A stretch of 64,000 nucleotides of DNA from assembly GCA_010645155.1 (NCBI GenBank), contig CM021316.1, positions 9,073,174 through 9,137,173 on the forward strand. The letters run 5' to 3'. Origin of the DNA: Tigriopus japonicus (Eukaryota; Arthropoda; Copepoda; Harpacticoida; Harpacticidae). The translations under genes and the position numbers were made by a program. The notes below the pieces were generated by a model that was given only the letters and a program-made list of their open reading frames with translations, was not told where the DNA came from and did not search any database. Of the stretch, positions 49,099 through 61,462 are shown one piece after another (position 1 is the stretch's first letter; each line of letters starts with the position of its first letter).

Positions 49099-51917
49099 CT
49101 AAACTCCAGTCAGCTTATTCTTGGCACAATCCGGGCAGATGATATCCTCTCCATCCGTGATGAAGCCTTTCCCGGCCATCGAGAGGTTGCACATGGCGCA
49201 CTTAAAGCATTGCGAGTGCCAATGCCGCCCTTCAAACGAAATAAAGCGAGTTCCCCCGGTCCCTGTGATGGGCTCGGAACACGCTGTACACCGTTTGGCA
49301 AAGAGTTCCCCGTAGCACTTGGCACAATAGGGCTGCTCATTTTTGGAAGCAAATTTTTGGCCCGCCAAGACCACGTCACAGTTGGCACAAGTGAAACATT
49401 CCCGGTGCCAAGATTCATTCTTGAACGTGACACCCCCGGTGGTCATGACTTTCTTGCATTTCGTACATTTCGTAGCGAATTTGTCCTCAAAGCAATTGAC
49501 GCAATACACGTCAGTCTCGTCGGGAATGATGAACGGCTTGGTACCCACAGTCACTTTACACACTACACACTGAAAGCATGTCTCGTGCCACTTGCGGTTC
49601 TTGTAATCCATTCGTTTTGTACCGGGCTTGAACGGTTCAGCACAGGCTTCGCACCGAGAAGCGAATTCCGAGTCATAACACGACCCACAAAAGATGTAGG
49701 TGTTCTTCACAGCGAAGGGTTTGCCCGAGAGAGAACCCTTGCACTTCTGACAGGTGAAGCAATCCTGCCGAGGGAAACAAATGGGTCGAAATAGTTTCAA
49801 TTTGTGACTGATGTTGGTGTGAATGAAAGTCTGTTTACACCTACGTACCTCGTGCCAATGCATGTCTTTGTAGCCCATGTCTTTCTCCTCGATCCCGATT
49901 TTGTTCTGGCACAATTGGCATGAGTGAGTGAAGTTTTTCTCGTAACATGGAATGCAACATTGGTTATCCTCAGTGAGAACGTAGGTCTTTCCGGTTAGGA
50001 CGGTTTGGCACAACCAACAAAAGAAGTGGTCACAATGCCAGTCCTTGTTCAGAGCTTTCGTGTACTCCCCGGAAAAGATCAGTTCGTCACAAGATCCTAA
50101 AAATACGTAGACAGAATGTCATCCCATCTTTGTCGGGCTAATTTAGGGGCATCATTTTGCAGAGTGTCTTACCACATCGAGGTTTGAGGTTTTCTGCGTA
50201 ATGCCTCTCACAGAAGATTTTGTCATTGAACACGCAGTAAGTGAGATCAACCTAAAACAGATCCAAAAAAGGGGCTCGAACTCATCAATCTTGGACATCA
50301 CGATCCTTAAATAACTGGCAAAGACTTACTAGAATTTCATCACATGTGGCACAAGTGAAACAGGCTGGATGCCAATGAGTGTTGAATCCAAATTTGGGAG
50401 CCATCACGGCCACGCTTCCAGCCACGATGACTTTCTGACATTTCAGACATACTGAGTTCTCCTTAATACTGTCAATGGCATGGGCTATGTCCAAAGCAAT
50501 GTCGTTGCGAGCTCTGGTGAAGTTCTCAAAAGAATCATGATCTTTCTTATCCACATGATGACAATGCTTCAGCGAGATGTCCTGTTGAGGAATCTGATAT
50601 TGAAGCTGCATTTCACGGTGCTTCTCACCAGAAGTATTCAGTTTCGGCACCTTGGAATCAGGTAATAAACGCATCCACTCTTCAGTTTTGGATGCCGATA
50701 GACCCTAATTAAAAGAAAATGATACGCTAATCATCACCAAAGAGGACAAACTACATGTCAAAACCCATCCAAGAACGGGCAATTTGACACCAACATGAGT
50801 TTTACCAAACCCATATGCTGGCTAACAGCTCAGCAAAATTATCACCTAAAGTCCATTTGCCGTCTCATACTTGAATTTGTGTTCAAAGTAATTAAGAAAA
50901 ATTTCAACTTCAAGTTTTATACAATTGTGTTTCCTCTCGAAATTATCAAGTTAGAAAAAAGATAAATACTTTCAAGCTGCCGTGATTTTCACAAGTTGCG
51001 ATAAGGGGTTAATTCGGTTCAAAACGCGGATGTTAGACGAATGTGTCCAAGCATTCGTCGTGCATGTGCTAAGACTAAGACGTGTGCGTGTTGAGCGTTA
51101 GCAGGTAAAAAGATAAGATTGTTCAAAGAACTTGGTAACCAAGAAGTCTGTGATTTATGACTGAGCACTAGCACAATCACATTGGAATTCCATCATTTCA
51201 AATAATTCAAAAAAAGTCAAATGACAATGGGACCTTTGCTTTCCCTACTACAACCATGAACATTTGAGGTTGTGATTTATTAATCACCAAGTGTGACTTT
51301 TTACTTACAGGCGGAGACCAAGCGTATCCTTCATGGACCATGGGGACTTGGGCTCTTTGTTCCAGACGCGAGATCAAGCGACTGAGGTTGGACGACTCCG
51401 AGAGTGGCTTGCTGCGACCAAGTCCGTGAAGGCTGGTGCCGAAATTGTGAACACTTCGAGGGCAGTTACAAATGAAGCATGAGTTTCGTCGGCTATGCAC
51501 TATAAATCCTGGGCACTCCTGGCACTGATAACATCCCAAGAGTGGTCGGGGAGGAACATTGAACGACGGGGACAGAGTCAGGCTACTACTCTGATTTGCT
51601 CGACTCGCTTGGTCCAGACCTAAGAGCCTCTCGAATTCTTCTGTTATCTTGCACTTGCCAACCACGGTTGGCGGACTGAGGATGAGGATGGCTTTAGTGT
51701 CTTGCTGGCCCCCTGAGCAGATCGAGGAACACGGCGACGAAGAGGGCGAAGTAGACATCGACAGAGGAGGAGCGGGAGAACAAGAACGACGAGGACGAAG
51801 AGGAGGAGGAGGAGAAGAACGAGATGGGGGAGGAGGAGGAGGAGGAGAAGAAGAAGAAGAGGCCATCCCTGTCGCTCCGGTTCGATGGCTCATTCTCGCA
51901 GTCTGCAGCGAGGCCAT
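49099..51917 (-). CDS. Lmpt: Limpet: PET domain plus six LIM domains
   Basis: Cytoskeletal/muscle LIM scaffold of the testin-prickle-FHL group. Minus-strand exons 51917-51309, 50704-50330, 50251-50173, 50096-49849 and 49764-49099 join (phases 0, 0, 1, 0) to 658 residues. The N-terminus is low complexity (S-rich, polyP of 7, more S/P), then a Cys-rich CYQCQECPG...CFICNCPR patch. The PET domain spans the first junction (YAWSPPGLSASKTEEW...LPDSKVP...GEKHR). Six LIM domains run from about 289 to the end, each with C-x2-C...W-H-x2-C/H-F-x-C-x2-C...C-x2-C/H, for example HWHPACFTCATC, WHCDHFFCWLC, HWHEDCFTCQKC, KWHETCFQCVVC, SWHRECFTCANC and HWHSQCFKCAMC. All six zinc-ligand sets look complete. PET plus six LIMs is the insect Limpet arrangement. 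The first exon may be one of several alternative 5' exons, as the low-complexity leader is less certain. Confidence 0.9.
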
Positions 51918-54712
51918 TATGACCCTCGCGCTTTCGTTTCTGACAAGAGCTCTCCCTGAGAGATTATTAAGGGTGGTCGCAAGAGAAAAAGGGACGGAGT
52001 GTCGGAGAGCACGAAGAGGAAAAATGTCCTTGTCGAAATCTCTATTTCAGCCTTGACGATGGAAAGGCGCCCTTCCTCCAATTCAGGCCCCAGTTATTCG
52101 AGCCAGTAGGTGCTTACCACGATCGATCGATCGAGAGAAAGAGAGCGGCACGAAGAGAAAGAGAATGGAACAGAAAACGAAGGCCACTCAATATAACATT
52201 CGTAGAGAAAACAGCACCGGAATCGTGCAAACACTCCCGGGTGATATGTTCCAGAGTAGTTCCAAACAGATCAGAGAAGAGAAAAGGGGAGAAACTAATC
52301 ACTGACACATCATGGAAGCTTTCTGTTTCTGTGTTTGAGAAACAATCTCCCAGCAATTACCATCTCGAAAACACATACTCTTTGATGATAAGACTTCGCA
52401 GGTGCCGAAAAAGTTCAATGTAATCAGAGAAGCAGAATCGTCGACATGTACGTACACAATTTTGCAGGCTTGAGATTAACATCAAATTCGGACACATACG
52501 CCTTCTCTCAGAGATTTTGCACAGCAGATCGAGTTCACTCAAAGATGATTGAAAACTGAGTGGAAATTGCAGGAACAAATTCAAGTCATGGCAAGCATAG
52601 GCTTCGATTGACATTGTTTCACCTGTTGGGCTTGCAATTTGGCTGCGATCACGATCGTCACCACCACCGTCTTCTTCTTCATCATCATCCTCATCATCAT
52701 CACCACCACCACCGAGTGTACCTACCTTACGCTCTTTCCATCTTCGCCTTCCTTCATTCTACAGTACTGCGAGACATCTTCGCATGTACTCTTTTCGAAT
52801 GTACTCGTGAACTGCTTCACCACATATCGTATACACACAGTACGTAGAGGGCTAACTTTCAATCCTACAAACAGTCCACTTGGATAGGGCTGAGAAGTAC
52901 TACTTGCATGCATGAGTTCGGTCTTCGTTCGGACGAAACGAACCAGGATTTCACTAAGCTGAACATCTTTCTTACCGGCCTTCTTCTGCGCACGGTACCG
53001 GTACACATTCACCGTTGAACGAGGGGGAAACACCAAAGATTTGATACTATCACTAGCAGCAGAGATCCCAGGGCATTGTCCCCTGATTTCTACCTTTCGA
53101 GTATACGTAGTATGCTCTTACTGAATGCACTTGAGGGAAGACAAGTGAAGCGGCTCACGTTCAGGATCATGATCCCTTCTAACCCACCCCTCTAGTGTTA
53201 GGTTAGGAGGGCAGCAAAAGATTTCACTTTCTTTCCAAAATTGAACGACATGGTGGTCGTAGAGGGCAATTCCATAAAAGTCTATCCCTTTGACCAAAGC
53301 TCAGGTGCACTAGGAATATCTATCAGATTTACCCACTATCTGAACTACAAGCCTTGCTTCAATTGTATGTAGATATTCCTGCGCTTCAAAACGGTAAGAT
53401 CATCATGACTCCAGATGTTTTTCTACTTTGTTTTGAGCAACACTCTACATATGAGGCAACCGCTATCAAAAAACGGCAACATAAAAGCTTGATGGGGAAA
53501 GGAAGGGAGGATACCCTAATGACATTTCCACTCTCATCTACTTTCCATGATACATTTTGACTTTTGACTTTCTACACACCATGCACTCGTGGATATGCTC
53601 ATTCAAAACATGTAGCACGTACGTTCTCCTGCAGAATGACCGAAGGCAATGAAGTTAGCTGACTGTTCCATATCCTCTGGATCTCGCTTGTATTGACAGA
53701 CAAAAAAGATGAGAGCATCCTCCGCTGCCCTCAAACAGAAATTATTTACTTATTTTTTCCAGATCCATATCCTGGCGATAATGATGGGTAACAGTGGCGC
53801 ACAGTTCCAGGGGGGTTCGGTTTATTTTCACAACTTTTTTGGACAGCTAAATGTCAAAGTTAGGTCCTTGTCAGCTCGTCGCCTCTTTTCCCTGTCTATC
53901 CAGTTTGATGGCGGCCGTGACAAGTCGCCTTTGTTTAACTAGAGCACACTTTGTTCTCAAGGGTGGAGAGAACAACGGGATCCATTCTGAGTTTTGTGGA
54001 CATGATTTCCATTGCCCACCACTCATCCCCCTTAACCGCAAAAGTTAAGCTTTGTTTGGCGAGCTTTTGTTTGAGTGTTTATCTTGCCCTTCCAAAGCCA
54101 CGTTGGCTAATCACATTAGACACACCATCATAATGGTCCTTCCACTCAAGGAGGGCCCAAAATCTAGCCCTATTATCTCAAGCCAAGAGACATTTCGGAT
54201 AACACCTTCCCGCAAGAGTTAGATACACCACCAATACGAAACGTCAGTGGAAGTCTCCAGAGAGCATGCATTATTCAAGGACGTCTAGTTTTCTTTGGGT
54301 TTTGAGCCTCTCAAAATAATAGACTGCATTTGGATGGAAAGCCGGTCTGGGTTACCTCATTGGCTAAAATACAGTAATATTCATCAGGCTAATGTGCCCA
54401 TGTCAACAGAATAAATAGCTTTCTTTTCCCATCGGGTGTTGGACTGACGTACTAACCAATAATCTAAATTATTCCAAAAAATTCTCCGATAGGCAGTTTA
54501 ATCACAAAATTATTCGCATTAGTGTGACAAGGAAACAATATTCCTTGTGGCTTACTGGCAGATTAGTAAGTTAGGTTAATGTGGATCACTAGCTTGCTAG
54601 TTGGCTGTATGTATGGTTACCCAGTTGGTTAATGGATTTAGTCAAAACTGTCTCTTGCAACCCCAAAGAATGAGCCCCAAGCACATCGTATTTGTACAAA
54701 GGTGCAAACATA
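51918..54712. other. Upstream region of Limpet, no further gene recognised
   Basis: Probably holds 5' UTR and promoter sequence of Limpet. Short frames on both strands lack domains. A CAT/CAC trinucleotide repeat occurs at 52655-52715 and a CGAT run near 52121-52132. Other 5' exons of Limpet could lie here but cannot be shown. Confidence 0.4.
52655..52715. repeat. CAC/TTC/ATC trinucleotide repeat
   Basis: A (CAC)n-(TTC)n-(ATC)n-(ACC)n compound trinucleotide run that produces a His/Ile-rich spurious frame. Confidence 0.75.
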
Positions 54713-55449
54713 CAGGGGGACTTCAAAGTCCTGCAACACATTTTAAAATTGTCATAACTTAGAAAAGGACCAAGCTAAAAAATATTAATAAGTCAAATGC
54801 CAAACACTTATGGAGGAAACTATTAGCTTTTTGGCGTTTTTGATATTTTCAAAAATAGGGCACTATGGAAGAAAAAGGGACTCTTTAAAGACCATCACTT
54901 CTGACTGATTCACCCTACCATTAAACTAGAAGAGTATTGAGACTTACAATGAGGCCTTCTGAAAGGCCCAGAGAACCACAAAAGTGGTCAAACTGAAACC
55001 AAAATTATTAGAGAATTGAATAAGAAAGTCAGACCTACTAAGGTTGACAAAAACCCAACAAAGTTCATGAGCTTCATTACCACAGAGCACTCTGTTCGAT
55101 TAACAATGATAAAAACAATTTGCAAAGGAATTGACAAACGCAAAACAGCTTACAAAATTTTGAGGTTCGTCAGCTGTAAGCTGTGAACATCTTTTTCTTG
55201 TTTTGATTTTCATAGTGACCGCACATCATGCGTTGAAAACTGCCTCCTCTCTACCATAGTTGAAGACAAGCTTGATGAAACAAGTTTTTTCAAGAGCCAA
55301 AAACTTGAACCCGTGGTAATATATATGAGACAGTGGTAATGTATTATCTTTGCGTCTTTTCAAATTATACCAACAAGTTTGGCATTATCATTTAAGCCGT
55401 TAATGAGCGATTAGGGCAAATTAATGTGCAGGACTTTGAATCCACCCTG
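54713..55449. mobile_element. Tc1/mariner-type element with intact TIRs and TA flanks
   Basis: The left end CAGGGGGACTTCAAAGTCC (54713 on) and the reverse complement of the right end (55449 back) CAGGGTGGATTCAAAGTCC are identical at 20 of the first 23 positions, extending through TGCA. Each end is directly flanked by TA (54711-54712 and 55450-55451), the classic Tc1/mariner target duplication. The 737 bp interior has only broken frames, for example an LNKKVRPTKVDKNPTKF stretch near 55018-55070, too short to be a transposase. It is a non-autonomous or internally deleted copy. The well-kept ends suggest it is younger than the 8.6 kb relic. Confidence 0.85.
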
Positions 55450-56326
55450 TATTGCAATGCAATATCCAATTAGAACATTCTCGCAAAAATATTTTTCCTT
55501 AAAAACGTAAAATGAGTTAAGTTCGGGAAGACATTCAAAATTTAATTCTTGAAATCCACTTCAAAAGGGTTAGAAGGAACACGTTTCCTTCCTCTTCACC
55601 TTCCACTTTCAATGAAAGTGTTTTTTTCAGAACCATGTAACGCAGAAGTAAAGTAGCAGAAGAACAAAAGTGCTTTGCAAAAAGGGAGAGTGGCAAGTCT
55701 CGTCAATTTAGCAGGCCGTGATATATTTGCCAATTGTAATAAAGTAATTTCTGCAAAAAAATCCACGTCATTCCGTGCACATCAGAGTCTCATTAGCGAT
55801 TTTTTAAGAACCAAAAGACAAAAAGAACTTTCTTGGTAGTATCTTACGCAAAAATTGTGCTCCTTTAAGGTTTGTCCACCCATCAAAGCAGTGCGTCTGA
55901 CTTGGAGAGAACGTCTGAGCCTTTGAATGTGTTAAATTTCTCTTAAAGAATACGCTATACTCAAACCCTTTGAGCAACCCTCTGAACTTACAAAAGACAT
56001 TAACTGCCACTTTTGAATGTCTTGTGAGACAAAAAAATACGTTTGAAAACTGATCAATATTTTCTGGATAAAAGCACAAACCAAGTTTTCCAATCCACTC
56101 TAGTCAAATCCTTCATTTGTCAAACGTTGTCATTTCAGACACTTGAAGCAAATCCTAGACAAATGCTCCGGAAAAAAACGCACCTCCTCTGAATTCTGTT
56201 TATTGTTGTATGCTGAGAAATTTTGGTCATTTTGACAGGGCTTTCACACAATTCCCGAACAAACACGATCGAACGAGTTACAGCCAGTGAATGCACGTGC
56301 ATATTATCACAAGAGGATCGCTCACC
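55450..56326. other. Intergenic, 3' flank of zinc-finger gene
   Basis: AT-rich. Nothing recognised apart from the downstream side of the minus-strand zinc-finger gene. Confidence 0.4.
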
Positions 56327-59300
56327 TCAATCTAAGGATTCAGTGGAATGTATTTGAATCCCTCCATTAGGATCGATAACAGTGCTGATATCACCCACCA
56401 TTGAGGAGGGCACTCTCGATATCGGTATTGTGGTGGGTGTGTCGCTGGAACTAACAACTACAAGCACACTGGTTGGCGTCAAAGTAGTTGTTGAGTCGGC
56501 AGATTCAGTCTTGACCTTTCGAGCCAATTCTTTGGCGGTGCTGTGGGATTTCCGTCCGTGTTCAGCCAAATGTGTGAGAAAATTCCCCTCCTTCACCGTC
56601 TTGAACATGCATTGATCGCAATGGAAGAGATGAGACTCGGCTTCTTTCGGGTGCTTATTCTTCAGGTGGATCATATAGGTCCGAGACTGGATGCTCGAAT
56701 AGTCACAGTATTGGCATTTGTATGGCTTCTCTCCGGAATGTACGAGCTTATGCCGACGGAGACTATTATGGTCTGCAGACTTGTAATCACACTCCCCACA
56801 AGAATAAGGTTTTTCTCCAGTGTGCAATCGCAGGTGAAGTTTCAAACTTGACTTGGAAGAAGCTAATGTAAGAGAAAAAGAAGACTGTTGTGATTACATT
56901 GATATGCAAAGGCTTTTTTCGTCAGTGTCTGTTTTCTTAACGTGCTCGACTGAGTAATGAATACATGGGTGACTGAGGGCGACTCTCTGCAAAGGCAAAC
57001 ATTTTGAATTCTTTCAATGAGAGCTTTCACTTTTACACCAACCGCAAGAGCGTTTTCTTGTTCTCAATGCTAGTGGGGACAGATTGCGTTTGGATTGGCG
57101 GAGATTTATCTCCGGTTAGGATCATTGAGTGAGGAGTGAACGCGAGAGTAGTATCGATTGCAGAGTGGTAACAACACTCAACAAAAGTGCGAAACGATAA
57201 AACGGAGGCGCCCTAATGACTTGTTCAGACGAAGTTCAGCCACCTAAATCTAGTTGTAGACACTCCATTAATGGCTGGGGATTCGTCTTGCAACATGCAA
57301 GATCGCTTTCGAGTACAAACTAGGAAAGCGGGTAAAAGGTGCGATTTTTTTTCATAGACAGCTTTGTGACAGGCATCGCACAGCCTTGAGCTCAATAGAT
57401 TACGCCCACATTTTTCCTAAGTTTCTATCATAACAAAGACAGATCTCCGTCCAATTCAACAAGGAATACGATATGGGATCAATTGTCGAATGTCAAATCA
57501 ACCTGCAGCCCTCTTCCAAAAGAAAAGATATGCACTAATTTCAAGGCCAGTTTATCCGATCAATGGTAGAGTTCTAAGGAATTTTCACAAGTCATTCCCA
57601 AGTAAGCGTTCTACGTCAAGGTAGCATTTCATGGCAAATATTCGGAAGTCGTAATTGAAATTGTTTTCATGCTTTGACGCCTTAACCAGAAATTTGCCGT
57701 GAACGAGCGAAACAACGCAGTTTGGCTTTGCTATTAAAACGTGGAAAAATATGCCTAGTTGAATTTCCGAAGGTCTAGAGCGTGAAAAACAAATCAGTTT
57801 TTGAGGCTGTGGTTTGTCAACAGACTTACCTGAGTATCCGCAATAGTTACATAAATGAGGTTTCAATTTCTCGTGCACGTTGTTCGTATGATGACGAAGC
57901 AATCGGAATTCGCGGAAGGCCCTTTGACAAATTTGGCAAACAAATTTAGGCGGATTCTCTTCTGGGTTGTTTTTGCGTCGATGAATTTGCTGATGATGCC
58001 GCAAATTCTTTTTTGATTTAAATCCTTTCCCGCAGTCATCGCACAAAAATGTCCGCTCTGTATTGTGACAAATTTTATGGGCTTGAAGTTTAGCTTGTGA
58101 GAAACTTCGGAATGTCTCGCATTGATCACACTTGAACAATTCCATGTCTATTTTATGCTTGCTCCAAAGATGCAATGCCAGTGGCTTCCAATGGGTAAAT
58201 TCATTCTGACACTCTAGGCACCTCAATGTCTCGTCATTTAAATGACATTTGCGGTGATATTCAAGCTTGTCGGCACTTTTAAATCGGTTGGCACAAGCAT
58301 GGAGTCCACATTCCACTCCCATGCGCTCTTCACTCAATTCAATATTTCGATTAACACGTTTGAGTTTTGTTAAACCAACTGTTCTCGATCCCTTGGGCCG
58401 ACCCACCTTTCGTCGAGGGACTGAGGAAGAGGAGGATCCACCCACATGATCCGCGGACTCGGACTTGATTGTATTCATGAGAACGGGAGCAAGGGTCTCA
58501 ATGTCAATATCTATATCGTCGTCATCGTCATCATCATCGTCGTTGTCATCGTCATCATCCAAACTATCTTCATCTGTTTGTGCATTGGCAGGTCTTTTCT
58601 TTGCTTTTTGTGACAATCCAATCAATAGCTTTTGCTTTTCGTCCATTTGTGGCAAAGGGTCGGGTAATGTGCCTAATTTCACCAACTTTTTGGACTTGGC
58701 AATTTTCTTTCCAATTTCTAACGCATCCACATATTCGTTGGCGCTTACATCTACAATTGGAGTGGTGATGGTACTGCTTGCACACGGTGTAGACACCACA
58801 TCACTCCCGGGGCTTTTTTTGCCCTTAGTGGTATTCCTTACCCGCAGTTGTCCCTGTTCGTCAACATAGGCCTCGAGAACGTCTCTGCGGGCTCGACGTC
58901 GTTCTTCCTTCTCTTCAGCTCGCTTGGCTCTCATCCACTCCAAGGTTTTGGATCGTCTTTTCTGATGGCTCTCTCGAAAATGTTTATCAGCCTCTGTCTC
59001 ATTCACACCATGATCGTCAAGGACATGAACTTTGAACGATCTGGATCCCTCAGCATTGAACTTGTTGGGGCAAAAAGGGCACTCCAATTTAATGGACTCC
59101 CTTTGAGCCACCACCAACCATTCTTCATTGTCCTCGGTTAGATCAAATTCATGCTCAAATAGGGCGTGGTCTTCGACTTGCTTATGCGATAGGCCTAGAA
59201 AACCACATTCGGTGCATTTAAAGCAAGAAATGGGCTGAACCACATTCTTTTTCTCCTTGACTGGTTCTGAGCTCCCAGGTAACGGATTGGGTAATGATAT

Positions 59301-60718
59301 GGATGACACACTCCCGTTGAAAATTTGTTTCAAATACAACTTGGGCTGAGCTTTAGGCGTGGCATCCATTAAAGTCTGCTCAGGCATTAGAATCAATTTG
59401 TTTCGTTGAAGGGCCTGTTGTTGCTTGTGCTGGTTAACGTTCGACGTGGAAGTTAAATGAGAGGTGACTTGCGGGATCAGTCGTACAGGAGTAAAGTTTG
59501 GCGCATTCTCCATAATTTGAAAGTGATATTGTTGATCCGAAAGCGGAGTTTTTGGAGGCATTATTCGCACTTGGGGACTGGCTGTCATTTGCTCACGACC
59601 CCCGGGCATCAATCGAACGGGTTCAGCATTACTTAGGAGTCTTAAAGACGTCCCTGAGGCGTCCTCAATGACTCGAGGGGATGGACTGGGTTGGCAAACG
59701 GTCGTTTCAGAGAGACATCGCATGTTCATGGGTTCCAACAATGAGAAACTCGTTTGAGGCTTTAATTTAGTCGGGGTAGGAGAGGTCAACCCCGGAAAAG
59801 AGAGCGACAAATCCAACGAATCACTGACTAACTCGTAATTGGGCAGAGACAAATTCATTTCCTGGCTACTTGTGACCATCTTGGTCAGACAAGGAAAGGA
59901 AGAATCAGTCACATGGGGCGAACCAAACAAACTGTTGCTCATCACGGGATTACTCGCACTGACCATGGTAGGCGGAACTGAAGGCATGACCAAACTGATG
60001 TTACCGGGCATCAGCTTATGGTGTGTAGTGTTAGCGCCACTGGGCATCATCTCATCCAGAAGTTTGATACTCAAGCCAGGCTCCATGGCCGGGGTCTTCA
60101 CATCAGAGATCATGTAAATAGTCTTGGATGGATCCCCATGGCTCTCCATCAAACTTATGGGTTGTCCGGGATGATTTAATGCGGAATGGTTAACCTTGCT
60201 TCGTTTGCCCATCATGGGCGAGGCCAAGGTCGGCGCTTGGCATTTGGACTCCCAATCTAACCCAGGACCGCCCAAGGACGAGGATTGGCTCTCAAAGTGA
60301 AGAAAAGGACTCTTGACGATATCCGAGAGAGGTCCTGAATTCTGATCATCGGGCGGAAGTTTGGTCAAAAGTTGTTCTTGTGAGAATTTGCCCAATGGAT
60401 GCGATTTGTTGTTCATAATCCCGGGATTGGGCGTGGTGGGCAGCATCACGGAGGAAAATGGGAGTAACATGGGCTCCGAGAGCGAGGACGCGTCGCTCAC
60501 GACCACATTGGAAAACTAAACGTGAATAGAATAAGTGAAGGTGGAGGAAAAGGTGAGAAATTAACGTCCTCGAGTCCATTTGAGGGACTACTTACATTGT
60601 CGGAAACGGAGACGGTGTGAATCCACGCCGAGGACGAGGTTTGGGACGAGACCATGGGGTCCATGGAGGACACACTTACTCCCAAATCGGCCAACGAAGT
60701 CGTCGAGGACGAGGCCAT
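56327..60718 (-). CDS. C2H2 zinc-finger protein with AT-hook and acidic tract
   Basis: Likely DNA-binding nuclear regulator; I cannot assign a named ortholog. Minus-strand exons 60718-60596, 60515-57830 and 56862-56327 join with phases 0 and 1 to 1114 residues. Residues 1 to about 470 are Ser/Pro/Met-rich and disordered-looking. Then come two isolated fingers (about 475 and 520), a basic coiled region (RAKRAEEKEERRRARR), an Asp tract (about 693-712), an AT-hook (RRKVGRPKGSR, about 743) and nine clustered C2H2 fingers (from about 777). The sixth clustered finger is split by the last intron and restored by splicing to CNYCGYSASSKSSLKLHLRLH. TGEKPY-type linkers join the sixth to eighth. A TGA four bases before a GGTGAGC donor-like site ends the frame, so an alternative 3' end cannot be ruled out. 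A reading that ignores the last splice would add an intron-derived tail after the sixth finger. Confidence 0.88.
56863..57829 (-). other. Second intron of the zinc-finger gene
   Basis: 967 bp between a gtaagt donor and an attag acceptor, interrupting the sixth clustered finger. No other feature seen. Confidence 0.7.
58502..58560 (-). repeat. In-frame Asp-encoding trinucleotide repeat
   Basis: GAT/GAC codons encode D-D-D-D-N-D-type runs and then D-I-D-I-D-I-E in the zinc-finger protein, forming its acidic tract just before the AT-hook. Confidence 0.8.
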
Positions 60719-61462
60719 GATGATGGAATATATGTCTTTGGATTCTTTTCGACTTTCAATTCATTACTAGTAGGCTTGATTTGACAAGTTGACACTGAAA
60801 CAGGGTTGCCGTTTGAGACCCATTTATGAGGAAAGTATTCAAGTTAAGGAATCCTTTATTCAAGTTGATTCGGATCAATACCTTCTGTACGTTCAAAGAT
60901 GGACATAATGATGTTTCAAATACATATTTTTCCTCATCTCATCCTTTGCCTCTGGATTTAGTAAATGAATACACGGACGAATGAAGCACTGATGAAGGAA
61001 ATGGATAAGGATATTCCAACAAATGATAATGGCGAATCGTTAAGTTATTAGCCTAATGAATGAATAATGATCCTCTTGTCTCATTTAACGTGACCTTTAA
61101 CCGTGATATTTCATTGCATGTCTCTTGTCTTGATTTTCAAAACCTCCCAAGGTCAGCGACCCTGATATCACCATTAGATATTTCAGCCATGTCATGATAA
61201 AAAAGGAACTCGCAAAAGAAGATTTTCAATGCGGTAGACTAACCTCTGGGATAGAATTTCACATGGAATGAAATAAAGCCGCGTCAAAAATTATACGGGA
61301 AACTTTTATCTTTCTTACAGATTTATAACTACCAACCTAATTTATAATGACAATGTAGTTTCTTGTTTGTTATGATCGTACTTTTCAGCTTCTAGCTTTT
61401 GTTCCAACTAAACCGCCCGCAAACCCTCCGTTCCTTGCCTTTCATTTTGCCTCCGGATCATC
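60719..61462. promoter_or_regulatory. Shared divergent promoter region, zinc-finger gene / POLR2C
   Basis: The two start codons face away from each other across 744 bp, so both promoters must fit here. No clear TATA or CCAAT pair is visible; the region is AT-rich in the middle. A pyrimidine-rich leader runs from about 61385 into the POLR2C start. Confidence 0.5.

Noticed and set aside
49210..49794. 194-codon open frame on the plus strand inside the Limpet gene
   Set aside because: It is the antisense shadow of the Cys-rich LIM exon; its translation shows no domain.
58465..58869. 134-codon Ser-rich plus-strand frame
   Set aside because: It is the complement of the Asp-codon repeat in the zinc-finger exon (GTC/ATC/TCA read as Ser runs).
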